Shown: one piece after another, positions 23,332 to 34,200 of the stretch | How positions within the stretch are numbered: position 1 is the stretch's first letter | Layout: every line of letters begins with the position of its first letter | Program-made: the position numbers and the translations under genes | Assembly: GCF_048544455.1 (NCBI RefSeq) | Contig: NC_133538.1 | Coordinates: 436,168,311 to 436,232,310 of the forward strand | DNA length: 64,000 bases | Direction of reading: 5' to 3' | Origin: Silene latifolia | Taxonomy: Eukaryota; Streptophyta; Magnoliopsida; Caryophyllales; Caryophyllaceae | Notes under the pieces: generated by a model | Databases searched by the model: none | Told to the model about the DNA's origin: nothing | The model's input: only the letters and a program-made list of their open reading frames with translations

Positions 23332-23748
23332 CTAGCAAAAGCTCAAATCATCGGTCTTTTTCATTGTCTCATATACATTATACTTCAAGATTTTCCCTTC
23401 AAATTCCATGGTCAAGTATCCTTCATACATGTCAAGCTTTGTTTTAGAGGTTCGCATGAAAGGCCTCCCTAGCAAAAGGGGTGTAGCCTTGGAGTCCGGT
23501 TCCATGTCTAAAACATAAAAGTCAGCCGGAAACATGAACTTATCAACCTCTACTAACACATCTTCTACAAGGCCTTTGGGGTGAATCGTAGAGCGGTCCG
23601 CTAATTGGATCACAACATTGGTCTTAGACAAGGGAGGCAATTCTAGGGTCTCATAAACGGAGTAAGGCATGACATTAATAGAGGACCCCGAGTCTAGCAT
23701 AGCTCTAGCAAAAGCTTTGCCTCCAATTGAGCACGGTATAGTTAGCAT
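23332..23748 (-). pseudogene. D aspartic protease
   Basis: A 138-residue frame has the retropepsin active-site block MLDSGSSINVMPYS, an ADRSTIHPKG block and the LLGRPFMRTSKTKLD block of plant gypsy proteases. It cleaves the Gag-Pol precursor. It overlaps the end of the gag frame by a few bases in another frame, which looks like a one-base slip, since Athila elements normally carry gag and protease in one frame. Confidence 0.88.
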
Positions 23749-24860
23749 GCCCGAATCATCACACTTTTTGGGGAGATTTCGTTTGAAAATTGCCGAGACA
23801 TGCCTACTAACCGTGACTTTTCAATTCCTTTCCTTGGCTTCCGTTTAGGGGTGCAAAGTTCCTTGAGAAACTTTGCATACCTAGGGACGGATTTAATGAT
23901 AGTAAAAAGAAGGATGTTGACCTCACATTTCCTAAAAGTTTCATAAAGATCGGAGTCTTTATCAAACTTCTTGGGATTTGTGAGGGCACTAGGAAACGGT
24001 ACCTCCGGTTCATATTCTCTTTCGATCTCTTCAATTTGATCCTTGGTGTTGGTGCTTCCTTTATTTTCTTTGTCAATGCTCAAAGGATTCATTTCTTCTT
24101 CCTCATTAGCTTTTGAAGATATCCCTTTTTCTTGTTCAATCACAAGCTCTTCTTCAATTTGCTTTTCGATGGCAATGACCTTTTCTTGTGACTTGGCCCT
24201 TCTCTTCTTCTTTGGAGGAGATTCTAAAGTTCTCCCCTTCCTCAATGTCATAGCACTAGCATTTTCCCTAGGAGGGAATGTAGTGGAGGGAATAGAAGTG
24301 GAATTCCTTTGGTTTTGTTTGGCAAGTTCTTGGGCAATTTGTCCAAGTTGGACCTCAAGGTTGGCAACCTTGGCATCACTAACACTCTTGTCGGCATCAA
24401 TCTTGTCAAACCTCTTGCTTGTTTTAACTTGCTCTTGCAAAATGTTCTTAAGAAAGTCTTGAACACTTGGTTCCTTTTGAGAATTAATGTTGTTACCTTG
24501 GTTGCCAAATTGGGATGATTGACCTTGGCTTTGGTATCGACCTTGGTTGTTGGAATTGCCATTCCTATTTCCTTGAAAATTGGAACCTTGACCTTGTCGG
24601 GAATTTTGATCTCTCAAGTGATTGAATTCGCCATTAACAAAGCTTTTGGAAGTGTCACCACCCCAACCAAGACGAGTGTTGTCTCTACTCCCAACATTGT
24701 AGGTGTTACCATTAGGGTCATAATTGTAATATCCTCCCCCGGAAGGATTCCTAGAATTGTAATTTCCATAACCCATTGCACTCACATTTTCCACCCCAAT
24801 TCCTTCTTCAATCATAATGGGCAAGCTTCCTCCAAATGAGAACCTTGGCAATAGTTGCAT
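23742..24860 (-). pseudogene. D gag, C-terminal region
   Basis: A 372-residue frame starts mid-gene. A Gly/Asn/Tyr/Gln-rich, low-complexity segment (about 30-130) is followed by a coiled-coil-like stretch (about 130-190, DADKSVSDAKVANLEVQLGQIAQELAKQ) and a charged Lys/Glu linker. The end has the LYETFRKCEVNILLF block that precedes protease in this group. A zinc knuckle is not visible in the readable part. The frame is broken on both sides. Confidence 0.75.
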
Positions 24861-24936
24861 TCCACTTGATTCCTTTGACTTCCTTCCTTGTTTGGAGTGT
24901 TTCCTATCATGTTTTTCACTATGTGAGTTAGGTCAT

Positions 24937-25257
24937 TCACACTTTGCTCAAGATTTTGAGTAGAAGAGGAGGAGGTTCCCATTGAAGATGCATATTTCTT
25001 GATCCCCTTTGACTTCTACCATAATTTCTTGTGGTTGAGGCAAGTCTCTCAATGATCTCCTTCGCATCCGCTATGGAATAATTCTCCAAACCTCCCCTGG
25101 TGGCGGAATTTACCATCCTTTGATCTTCTTGGCCTAAACCCTCATAAAAGTTAGCAAGAAGGTCATCTCCACTCAACCCATGGTATGGGAATTGAGCCAC
25201 TAACCTCTTAAATCTTTCCCAATATTCATACATGGTTTTCCCATGGTCTTGCTCTAT
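24937..25257 (-). pseudogene. D gag, middle part
   Basis: It continues the gag domain cut by insertion B, with MYEYWERFKRLVAQFPYHGL and ANFYEGLGQEDQRMVNSATRGG, the typical second half of the retrotransposon gag domain. A frameshift near 25020 ends the good match. Direct repeats GGTGG at 25258-25262 and 30544-30548 mark the insertion. Confidence 0.82.
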
Positions 25258-25375
25258 GGTGGTGTAATACCCGCCCTTTTAGGGACCCGTTGACCAACGT
25301 TGACTGACCTTGGGAGTGGTAATAGTCCTTAGGAGTGCGTACCAAAGTCATCATGTGCTTTGAGTTAGGGGTGGT

Positions 25376-25467
25376 ACTCGATAGAGTAGAGGCTACTCGA
25401 TCGAGTAGCTTAGATACTCGATCGAGTAGGGGCCACTCGATCGAGTAGGTGGGCCACTCGATCGAGT
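25376..25467 (+). repeat. B 5' LTR dyad array, five words
   Basis: Words start at 25376 (variant ACTCGATAGAGT), 25395, 25416, 25435 and 25456, with spacing 19, 21, 19, 21. Array and spacing are far more regular than chance. Confidence 0.95.
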
Positions 25468-25496
25468 AACGGGTTTTCAGCGAGGGTTTATAATCG

Positions 25497-25504
25497 TGTT
25501 TTGT
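25497..25504 (+). promoter_or_regulatory. possible TATA box in B 5' LTR
   Basis: TTTATAAT lies 30 bp after the dyad array (the other LTR has it at 29445-29452). A weaker match than the boxes of A, C and D. Confidence 0.35.
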
Positions 25505-26594
25505 TAAATCCGCAAATCATTTTCCGCCTCATTTCTTCAGATCCTTAGGTCACCTCCTTCCCTTCCCTTCACCATATAACCTCCATAGAAGCCTTTGAAG
25601 GTCCTTGTGCCTTAGGAGTGCATAACTTGAGTCGGGTAGCGGTCCTTTGCCAGTTTTCCTCTTGTAGGTATGTCGTCATCATCATCTCTGTCTTGTGTTT
25701 TTAATTAGGGTTTGCTTGGTGGTGATAGATGGTTGTATTGTGTGTTTAGGTGTTGCTTGATTGCTAGGTTTTGCATGTGTGGACATGGAATGGTTGCAGT
25801 TGCTGAAAGGTAGGTTCGTCTACTCAGTTTCTGTGGATGGTCTAGTGTGTCGATTTTTGTGTCGTGGTTGTTGTGTTGTAGTTGTGTTTCCGTGGCAGCG
25901 TATATGCGGTAATCGGTTGGTGTTTACAGTTTGTTGGTTGTCGTTGTATTGCAGCTGTCTGTGATTGGTTGTCTCTGGTTCTCGAGGTGCGTCCTCGGCT
26001 GAGTGGAGTCACTTGCGGGAGTAGCTTCACGCCCTAGTTTTGCCCTCCGTGGAACCCGCCACGGGAGGGGATGTGCACATTAATGGGACAGGGTTATCGC
26101 TCGGTTTGATGAACGGGGATTTGGTGGGTACGGCTGCGGTCCCCCACTGGCAGGGCTGGTCCAGTGGACAGTCGGTGACGGAGGTTGATTGGAGTGGGTG
26201 TGATTGTGTGTGTGACCGATTGTGCTGTGTTGTGTTAATAGATGATGTTGGTTTTGTCATGTCTTATCTCAGTACTGACCTTATTTGGTTGTCTTGTTGT
26301 TTTATGTGTCTGCCGTGATCCTTTATGGTGAGCAGTCAGTCTTAGTAGGTGTTGATAGCGTTGATAGCTGGAGTTCTGGCTGGATAAGTCCTCACGAGTT
26401 TTGATAGGGATAGTGTGTAGCTCACGAGCTGTATCTTTATTTTGTTAAGTTGGTTGTAACGCTTGTAATATAACTATAAATGTTCTTTTATCGACTTTTG
26501 ATGATTACTTACCTCGGGCAACCGAGATGGTAACGCCCTTATATGCTAAGGAAGGCTTAGTTAAGGCTCCTCTGAATATGGGGGTGTTACAAAG

Positions 26595-26607
26595 TGGTAT
26601 CAGAGCG
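26595..26607 (+). other. primer binding site of element B, tRNA-Met type
   Basis: TGGTATCAGAGCG starts three bases after the 5' LTR, complementary to the 3' end of initiator tRNA-Met. Confidence 0.85.
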
Positions 26608-27699
26608 ACGATTTTGGAACCTGTAACCAACGAAAATAATGATCGTAGTGAGTCTAATAAAATGAACCTGGTGTATGTATGATGAGAGCCCCAGCTGATG
26701 CTAGGTTTTGGGTGAGTAGGCGCCCTCATTTCAAAATCTTGGCCTCATTGTACTTAAGCCAGTCACTGGGTATGAGAATGTGGAGTCCGTGTGAATGTAT
26801 GTAATGTGTATGTTGACTGCGTCGGAACTATCCGTGGTTGAGTCTTTGTTAAAGTTGGTATGGGCATGATAGTTGCATTTGGATTATGTGTGGTGAAGTT
26901 TTGGTAGAATTAGTGAGCTTATGCGATGTTTATGAGAAACGTAAAAGGGTTTTATTTAATAGAAATGCGTGAAAAGTGTGGAAGTGTATGCTGTAATATG
27001 AAAAGTGATCATGTTGGTGTTTGCATAAGATTGTTGGTAATGGTGATCCTATATGAGTTTATAAGTCCTACGGTAGCTATAGTGATGATAGTTAAAGAAG
27101 TGTTGAGTCATAATATGAGAAATAGCAGGTAATGATGCTTTTGTGCAATGTTTAATGGCCGAATGTTTCCGCTGTGTAATGATCAATTTGTGTAGAATAA
27201 TTTGCTTATGATTGAAATTGGAACATGATAGTAATACATTTGAATGACATATGGAAGAATAATTATCGTTAATTATATGTTTTACATTAACATGAGAATA
27301 AGCTGACAGCCATGTGGTAAGACGAGTTTAGATTTGATACAAAGACGTAATTGTGTATATGAATGACTCGGTAACAGGTAAACCGTGTTGTGTGAATTTG
27401 TTGTGGTGTAACATGATATAAATCTTATCTGATAAGACGGTATGGTATGCTTGAGTAGTAATGGTAATACATGAGTGAGTATGATAACTAGTGACGAATT
27501 CCGAACATAGTTTGGAATCGACACGCGATATTGTTTTTGCAGGAATATTCAATTTACTTCGTATTTCTGACCGAGTACTCAACCTTACTTGACCGAGTGC
27601 GAGTGCTTACTAGACCGAGTAGACCTCACTCGATCTAGTTAAGAAGCTATGACGTCGGGATGTGGAAATTTTCTACAGAAACTCGACGAAATAGCACCT

Positions 27700-27750
27700 A
27701 CTCGATCGAGTAGAGGGCACTCGATCGAGTACCTAGGCACTCGATCGAGT
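27700..27750 (+). repeat. B internal dyad array 1
   Basis: Three perfect ACTCGATCGAGT words start at 27700, 27719 and 27739 (spacing 19, 20). Degenerate forms (ACCGAGTAC, ACTCGATCTAGT) precede them from about 27570. Confidence 0.93.
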
Positions 27751-28094
27751 AGGCTACAGTGCAGAGGTTCTTGCGGGTTTCTTAAAACCCTTATTTCTTC
27801 TCATTCTTCTTATTCTTTCTTCTTCTATTCGAACCCTAAGCCCTAAATCTCTCAAAACTCTCCTATTCTTTATCTTTGTTTATGGTTGATGGTGTTGGAC
27901 GATAGTAGTCGTTGTTAGTTAGAACTTTTTATTTTGGTTTGTATGGATGGCCATAAGGCCGGATTTGCTAGTTTGACCTTATTTGCAGGATTTTGGGGGT
28001 CGGTTGTCATTCCGACTCGTGTTTCAGTGACGTTTTATGTATATATATATATACGGTGTTATGACAGGATTTTTCAAGATTTTGACCTGTAGGT

Positions 28095-28241
28095 ACTCGA
28101 CAGAGTACCCCATACTCGGTCGAGTAGCTGCAGGTGTGACAGAAATGAGGTATTCTGATCTCAGGGCTACTCGATCGAGTAGCCAAGACACTCGATCGAG
28201 TAGCAGGCACTCGATCGAGTACTTTATATACTCGATCGAGT
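28095..28241 (+). repeat. B internal dyad array 2
   Basis: Two degenerate words (28095, 28114) precede four perfect words at 28169, 28190, 28209 and 28230 (spacing 21, 19, 21). Confidence 0.93.
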
Positions 28242-29241
28242 AGCACTGTTACAAGAACTTTTCGTAAAATTAAAATTGTTTAATGGTTCTATAATTACAT
28301 GTTTGGTGTTTAACATGGTTATTGATGATTAGTAACATATTGGAACCGTTAATTTCATATGTTGGAGGTTGTGTTTGGATTTTAGATGCGTATTTATAAC
28401 AAATAGTGAAGTAGTAATTGTTTCTTATTGCATTCATTTTACATCCATAATGTCTGCTATTTATAATTCACCGGAATGGTGTATTTCCTATCTAAATGTA
28501 CAATTGATATATACATGCATTCTTGACGGCGGCTAGTTATTCGAATATGCTTGCGTGTGTTTTATGGTTTAAGGGTTGTCTGATTAATGAGTAATGTCCA
28601 TAATGAATGCTATGGGTTAGATATATGTGTCAAGATGTAGGTAGTACATAACATGTGTAGTGATTTGGTGGTGAACTTCGGGGACGAAGTTCCTTTTTAG
28701 AAGGGAAAAGTAATGTCGCAAAATAAAAAGGCCGATATTGCAATTATTTTGTTGTTTGTTTATAAGGTTTTCTATTACTTTGGTTATATTTCTTGTATGA
28801 AGTTATAATTGTTTGCATTTGTTCGTTGGGAAATTTGTGTGTTGAAGTAAAATTGATAGTGTGCTTTAAAAGACGGTCATAAAGGGACAAGTTATGATGT
28901 CATGTGTTGGAATAGAATCGTATCGTTGGATAACATAGTGGTGTTATTGTGATTTATTTCGTGTTTATGGTTGTTGTTAATGAAAGTGTAATCTCGTAAT
29001 GTGTTGGGTAATCGTTAGTTGTGTCGGTGCGTGCTGTGAGGTTGGTATTTCAAGTAGTAGTTTGTCGAGGTCGATCTATATGGAGCGTTAGACAGTTGAT
29101 GATAATGACATGGGGGATGGTATTTCCGGGGAGTAGTGACCTGTGTCGAAAGACTAGTGATGTCGTTGTGTTCCCGTGTCTTGTGCTTTGAGATAGGTGA
29201 GTTGAACTTCGGGGACAAAGTTCTTTTTAAGGGGGAAAGAC

Positions 29242-30543
29242 TGTAATACCCGCACTTTTAGGGACCCGTTGACCAGCGTTGACTGACCTTGGGAGCGGTA
29301 ATAGTCCTTAGGAGTGAGTACCAAAGTCATCTTGTGCTTTGAGTTAGGGGTGGTACTCGATAGAGTAGAGGCTACTCGATCGAGTAGGGGCCACTTGATC
29401 GAGTAGGTGGACCACTCGATCGAGTAATGGGTTTCCAGCGAGGGTTTATAATCGTATTTTGTTAAATCCGCAAATCATTTTCCGCCTCATTTCTTCAGAT
29501 CCTTAGGTCGCCTCCTTCCCTTCCCTTCACCATATAACCTCCATGGAAGCCTTTGAAGGTCCTTGTGCCTTACGAGTGCATAACTTGAGTCGGGTAGCAG
29601 TCCTTTGCCAGTTTTCCTCTTGTAGGTATGTCGTCATCATCAGCTGTGCCTTGTGTTTTCAGTTAGGGTTTGCTTGGTGGTGATAGATGGCTGTATTGTG
29701 TGTATAGGTGTTGCTTGATTGTTTGGGTTTTGCATGTGTGGACATGGAATGGTTGCGATTGCTTAAAGGTAGGTTCGCCTACTCGGTTTACGTGGATGGT
29801 CTAGTGTGTCGATTGTTGTGTCGTGGTTGTTGTTTTGTAGTTGTGTTTGCGTGGCGCGTATATGTAATCGGTTGGTGTTTACAGTTTGTTGGTTGTCGTT
29901 GTATTGCAGCTGTCTGTGATTGGTTGTCTCTGGTTCTCGAGGTGCGTCCTCGGCTGAGTGGAGTCACTTGCAGGAGTGGCTTCACGCCCTAGTTTCAACC
30001 TCCGTAGAACCCGGCACGGGAGGGGATGTGCACATTAATGGGACATGGTTATCGCTCGGTTTGATGAGCGGGGATTTGGTGGGTACGGCTGCAGTCCCCA
30101 TTTGGCGGGTCCAAAGTGGACGATCGGTGACGGAGGTTGATTGGAGTGGGTGTGATTATGTGTGTGACCGATTGTGTTGTGTTGTGTTGATAGATGATGT
30201 TGGTTTTGTCATGTCTTATCTCAGTACTGACCTTGTGTGGTTGTCTTGTCGTTTTATGTGTCTGCCGTGATCCCTTATGGTGAGCAGTCAGTCTTAGCAG
30301 GTGTTAATAGCGTTGATAGCTGGAGTTCTGGCTGGATGAGTCCTCACGAGTTTTGATAGGGATCGTGTGTAGCTCACGAGTTGTATCTTTATTTTGTTAA
30401 GTTGGTTGTAACGCTTGTAATATAACTATAAATGTTCTTTTATCGACTTTTGATGATTACTTACCTCGGGCAACCGAGATGGTAACGCCCTTATATGCTA
30501 AGGAAGGCTTAGTTAAGGCTCCTCTGAATATGGGGGTGTTACA
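29242..30543 (+). repeat. 3' LTR of element B
   Basis: It follows purine run AAGGGGGAAAGAC. The dyad array has four words (29355, 29374, 29393, 29414), one 21-bp unit fewer than the 5' LTR, which explains most of the length difference. Confidence 0.92.
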
Positions 30544-30548
30544 GGTGG

Positions 30549-31119
30549 TGATTGCCTTTTTTGCACGGTTGTGGCGTGAGTCGGGATAGAATTTCTCAAG
30601 GAAGACCGCTTTTATTTCTTTCCAAGTACTTATGGACCCTGGAGTAACATAGAAAAGCCAATCCTTAGCCGCATCCATCAAGGAAAACGGAAAGGCACGA
30701 AGCTTGAATTGGTCTTCCGTCACTCCATTTGGAATAGCTTCTTCACACATCATGTGAAACTCTGATAAGTGCCGGTTAGGATCATTTCCCGCTTGCCCAT
30801 GGAATTTGGGTAAGTTGTGAATGAAGAAACCTTTAAGTTCAAAGTTGGCATTTGCTCCCAAAGGAGGGTATGTGATGCATAATGGTTGTTGATCGTAATT
30901 TTGTGCTCTTATCTGACGAATGGTTCTATTATCGTTCGCCATTCTATGATATTCTATTTCAATGGGGTTTACCGAAAGTGGTTCTTCTTCAACTTGGGTT
31001 TCGCTAGGTTGTCTTCGATACCACAGGTTTGTAAACAACCAAGAGTATGCCCCGAATGAGTCTTCTTCAACGGGAGTGAATTCACCACCTTGTGGGGAAC
31101 TACTCATAAACATTAACAC
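30549..31119 (-). pseudogene. D gag, N-terminal part
   Basis: It starts at Met 31119, about 105 bp after the primer site. After 60 variable residues comes the plant gag domain: NFELKGFFIHNLPKFHGQ, the DPNRHLSEFHMMCEEA block, DQFKLRAFPFSLMDAAKDWL, then W..I...FLEKFYPDSR. The last D residues before the break are KKAIT; beyond that the frame runs into the LTR of element B. Gag forms the particle in which reverse transcription occurs. This part is intact but cut off from the rest. Confidence 0.9.
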
Positions 31120-31224
31120 TACACAAACAAATTAGAACTTCCACTTACCTCTAACAACAAAAAGAAGATAAAAACAACTAAACATGTATTTCACAACTCA
31201 AGCTTTTAGCTATGTTGCCCCTCT

Positions 31225-31239
31225 CCGGCAACGGCGCCA
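31225..31239 (-). other. primer binding site of D, tRNA-Asp type
   Basis: Minus-strand TGGCGCCGTTGCCGG lies five bases from the 5' LTR end. It fixes the orientation and the LTR boundary. Confidence 0.88.
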
Positions 31240-32229
31240 AAATTTGACTAGCTAAATACTAGATGTCGTAAATGCTAGAATTAAGCTACCAAATTAGATA
31301 TTTATAAACCAAACTCGACCCTACACTATGCAATAAGAATAGTAGTAAAGGGAAGTAAGGGTCGAACCCAAGAGAAGAGATTAAGAGTAAAAGCTTGTAT
31401 TAGACTAATGACAATGAACAAAACACAAGACTAAGCACAAACTATGGATATTAACAATGGACAACAATTGAGACACATAAGAGGAGAATTGGCATGGAGA
31501 AAACAAGTGACAATGAAAGAGATGTGATTTTTCCTATGAAATAAGGTAACAAACACTTGGTATGCAAACAACAATAATATGAGATGAAAACTTGGTATAA
31601 TCCTACAAGCTTCAAATTTTCTCAAAGTAAGACTCTTTCCTCTCCAAATTCATTTACCCAACAACAATCCTCAAGCAATTGATCACCACTATCTAAGCCA
31701 ATAATGATAATCCTACTTAAACTACAATTTCCAACACTAAGCCATGTGAGAATTGTAGCCAAGAGTATGAAGAACACAACCAAGAGGAAAGTAAATGGGA
31801 TATCAAAAGAGCATGTCTAAGCCAACAAACCCAATGATATCACTACTACAAATCCAGGCAACTACAACGCCCCTTCAACAACGATTATTCACGAAAATCA
31901 CAATAGACGTTGTAGAATGTATGGCGCGAATTTTACAAAAATGAATTACAACGGGTATGGTTATAAAACCCGTTGTTATAAGTTTTAACAACGGGTTACA
32001 CATGCACAACCGTTGTTAATAATTTGGCGCAAAATTGACGCAAAGTTAGTGAAAAGTAATCACAACGGTTACTTTTGGAACCCGTTGTTAAAACTTATTT
32101 GACAACGGTTGTTGATTTACAACCGTTGTTAAAACTTATTTGACAACGGTTGTTCTTTATAACCGTTGTCAATACCTTCCATACTATAAACCACACAAAC
32201 ACAAGTCTGCTACAACCACACAACACAAA

Positions 32230-32311
32230 CCTTAATACACAAACACAAACCCAGCAGACAAACACAAACGCAAACACAAACACAAACACAAACACAAACA
32301 CAAACACAAAA
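32230..32311 (+). repeat. CAAACA-type simple repeat in the CACTA element
   Basis: CACAAA hexamers repeat about a dozen times. Minus-strand translation gives a Val/Phe run, so the frame across it is not a gene. Confidence 0.9.
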
Positions 32312-32519
32312 CACACTTTCTCATCGTCTCTTTCTCCCTTTCTCATCGTCTCTTTATCTTCTCGCCGTCACTGTTGATTTCATCGTCTAATTATCAGGTA
32401 AATCTCGCCGTCACTGTTGGTTTCATCGTCTTTCATCGTCATTATTTTCTTTTTCTAATTATTTCATTTGCATGTGTATGTGTTAGTTTTTATCGACCAA
32501 TATGTTATTTCTTTAAGTA

Positions 32520-32939
32520 TTATTCGCTTAATTCGTCTTTCATCGTCATTATTCGCTTAATTAACAAAGATGAAGCAAGATGATAGAGAGGAATGCCGAT
32601 AAACATAATTAATATATATATATATATAATAAATACATAAATTAAAAAAAAATACATTAATAAAAATGCAATTCTTATATTTTCATAGAGGGTCTTATTC
32701 TCCTCTATGATATCCGTCCTCTCCTCCTTGGCTATTTGGAGGTTCCGTTCAGCTGTTGCTATATCGTCATATAGCTGCAACTGCTGCTGCTCCGTCAAGC
32801 CATCTTCTTTGGCGTCCTTCAGAATGGATCGAGCATCCGCAAGGTAGCTCCTGAAACTTTCCTCAATGTGGAGCAACCGGCGGATGAAACTGTTGTTGTT
32901 CTCGATCATAGTAAGAGTCTTAAGGATGATATCATTCAT
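32520..32939 (-). CDS. small coiled-coil ORF inside the CACTA element
   Basis: Not recognised. The frame has 139 residues. Residues 1-85 are charged with heptad-like Leu/Ile/Glu spacing and look like a coiled coil (for example LTEQQQLQLYDDIATAERNL). Residues 90-115 are hydrophobic, but this falls in an AT-rich stretch with a TA microsatellite near 32612-32628, so the real C-terminus may be spliced or shorter. The long unbroken, charged frame in an otherwise non-coding transposon suggests an exon of a captured gene or an element-specific protein. Confidence 0.4.
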   Translation of the reverse strand: MNDIILKTLTMIENNNSFIRRLLHIEESFRSYLADARSILKDAKEDGLTEQQQLQLYDDIATAERNLQIAKEERTDIIEENKTLYENIRIAFLLMYFFLIYVFIIYIYILIMFIGIPLYHLASSLLIKRIMTMKDELSE

Positions 32940-34020
32940 TTTGTTGGAATTTGGGGTTTGTTTTGAAAGATTAAGTAGGGTTAATTTATTTGGAGTTTGT
33001 TTTAGTAGTTAGGGTTTGGAGATGTATATAGTGAGATAATGGAAATGTTAGTTGAGATAATGCATGTATTTATACTAAGCAATGTGTGGGTTGAGTTGTT
33101 TTTTAATTAATATATATGTTAGGAAGTTGTGCCATAATCATCATCATCATATCTCTCAATGCTGCTTCAAATCTTATTACTAACCCTTCTCAGTTCATAT
33201 TGTCCGTTCATATGCACAGTGATGGCAGTAATAATGCATGCATCGGAATTATAACGGGCCGTAATTATGCATGCATCTAGTAATATTTAATTTAATTTTT
33301 TTTATTTTTTAAAAATAAACAACAACGGTTATTTATTAAAAAACCGTTGTCTTTAGTTATAACAACGGTTTTGTATATTACAACCGTTGTTATAACTTTT
33401 CCCCCAAAATTGAGTCACACTTTCCACAACGGGTTTTTATACTTAAAACCGTTGTTAATAGTTTCAACAACGGGTTTCTTAAGAAAACCAACCGTTGTTA
33501 AAACCTTTTACAACGGACGCTTTAACAACGTCCGCTTTTTTATATAACAACGGTTTTTAACTGTTGTTATAGCCTGTATCTGTAGTAGTATATAAACAAT
33601 TTCTACTCACAAATATTGATACTCTAAGCCAAGATAACAATAATTATGAGATGCTTCAACAAGTTATCACAAAAGCAACGAACTTTGCAACAATCAAGCA
33701 ATAGATGAACATTAAAGAGGCAAGAGTGATCACTTTTCACAACAAAACATTCATCATGTTATTCAAACATAGAAATTGAAATAAATGAAAGATTAGAGAG
33801 TATAGAATCAATACAATGATAAAGTTGAAGACTTGAAACGGATTACACCAAGCAAGGAAGGATTTAGCCTTCCATAGTCTTCATAAACCCAAAATACAAA
33901 GAAAGATTACAACTTGAATGAAAAAGTCTCCTAAATTATTACAAGATTCAAACCCTAAATGATGAGATTATATGAGATGATATGATATTCTCTATGATGT
34001 TAGATAGGTCTTCAAACTCT

Positions 34021-34034
34021 TGGGTATATATAGG
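34021..34034 (-). promoter_or_regulatory. predicted TATA box in D 5' LTR
   Basis: Minus-strand CCTATATATACCCA is a strong plant TATA core. It lies 75-180 bp downstream of the dyad array. Confidence 0.5.
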
Positions 34035-34107
34035 GATTCACGTAAACCTAAAAAGATTTCCACTTAAGAAGCCCAAAAGAGGATTAGAAAGCCCCGTAAA
34101 ACAGAGC

Positions 34108-34200
34108 TGCGCAGGCTGCGCCAAAATTCTTCTTGCCTACGCAATCGTGCGCAGCTGCACCCCTAGTTTGCGCAGCCTGCGCCTGGGCTCGCACTTTGGA
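34108..34200 (-). repeat. D 5' LTR dyad array
   Basis: Full or half dyads have centres near 34115, 34136, 34154.5, 34176 and 34195 (spacing 21, 18.5, 21.5, 19), the same as the internal array at 13531. The best members are TGCGCAGGCTGCGCC and TGCGCAGCCTGCGCC. Confidence 0.85.

Larger units (their letters stand above)
25263..26591 (+). repeat. 5' LTR of element B
   Basis: It begins TGTAATACCC and ends GGTGTTACA next to the primer site. It has one more dyad word than the 3' LTR; the remainder is about 95% or more alike by eye. Frames of 60-90 residues inside recur in both LTRs but have no domain. Confidence 0.92.
26592..29241 (+). other. B internal region, non-coding
   Basis: No retroviral domain in any frame. 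It has two dyad arrays and, at 28673-28722, an upstream copy of the 3' end block (CTTCGGGGACGAAGTTCC plus a purine-rich run) about 530 bp before the real one (29206-29241). The duplication suggests the 3' part was assembled from two ends. Confidence 0.65.
25263..30543 (+). mobile_element. element B: non-autonomous LTR retrotransposon inserted in D gag
   Basis: Exact ends TGTAATACCC...GTTACA, target duplication GGTGG, LTRs of 1329 and 1302 bp, and a tRNA-Met-type primer site show a complete insertion in plus orientation. The 2.65-kb internal region has no gag or pol frame. The phrase CTTCGGGGACRAAGTTC followed by a purine tract before the 3' LTR is typical of chromovirus (Tekay/Del-like) ends, so it is probably a LARD of that lineage. 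Its LTRs and internal region carry ACTCGATCGAGT arrays, as in the unrelated element A. Confidence 0.9.
31841..33590. mobile_element. non-autonomous CACTA (En/Spm-type) DNA transposon
   Basis: Left end CACTACTACAAATCCAGGC and right end, reverse-complemented, TACTACTACAGATACAGGC form terminal inverted repeats of the CACTA class. TAT is duplicated at 31838-31840 and 33591-33593, the expected 3-bp target duplication. Both subterminal zones (31900-32170, 33320-33560) are packed with ACAACGG / CCGTTGT words in both orientations, like the transposase-binding repeats of this class. There is no transposase. It is inserted in the D 5' LTR. Confidence 0.9.

Noticed and set aside
15362..28246. Small frames rich in Arg-Ser-Ser or Thr-Arg-Ser
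   Set aside because: They are read-through of the ACTCGATCGAGT arrays. The frame is not preserved between arrays.
25761..30270. Recurring Cys/Val/Trp-rich frames in both LTRs of B
   Set aside because: Shared only because the LTRs are copies; no domain, and the frame shifts between the two LTRs.
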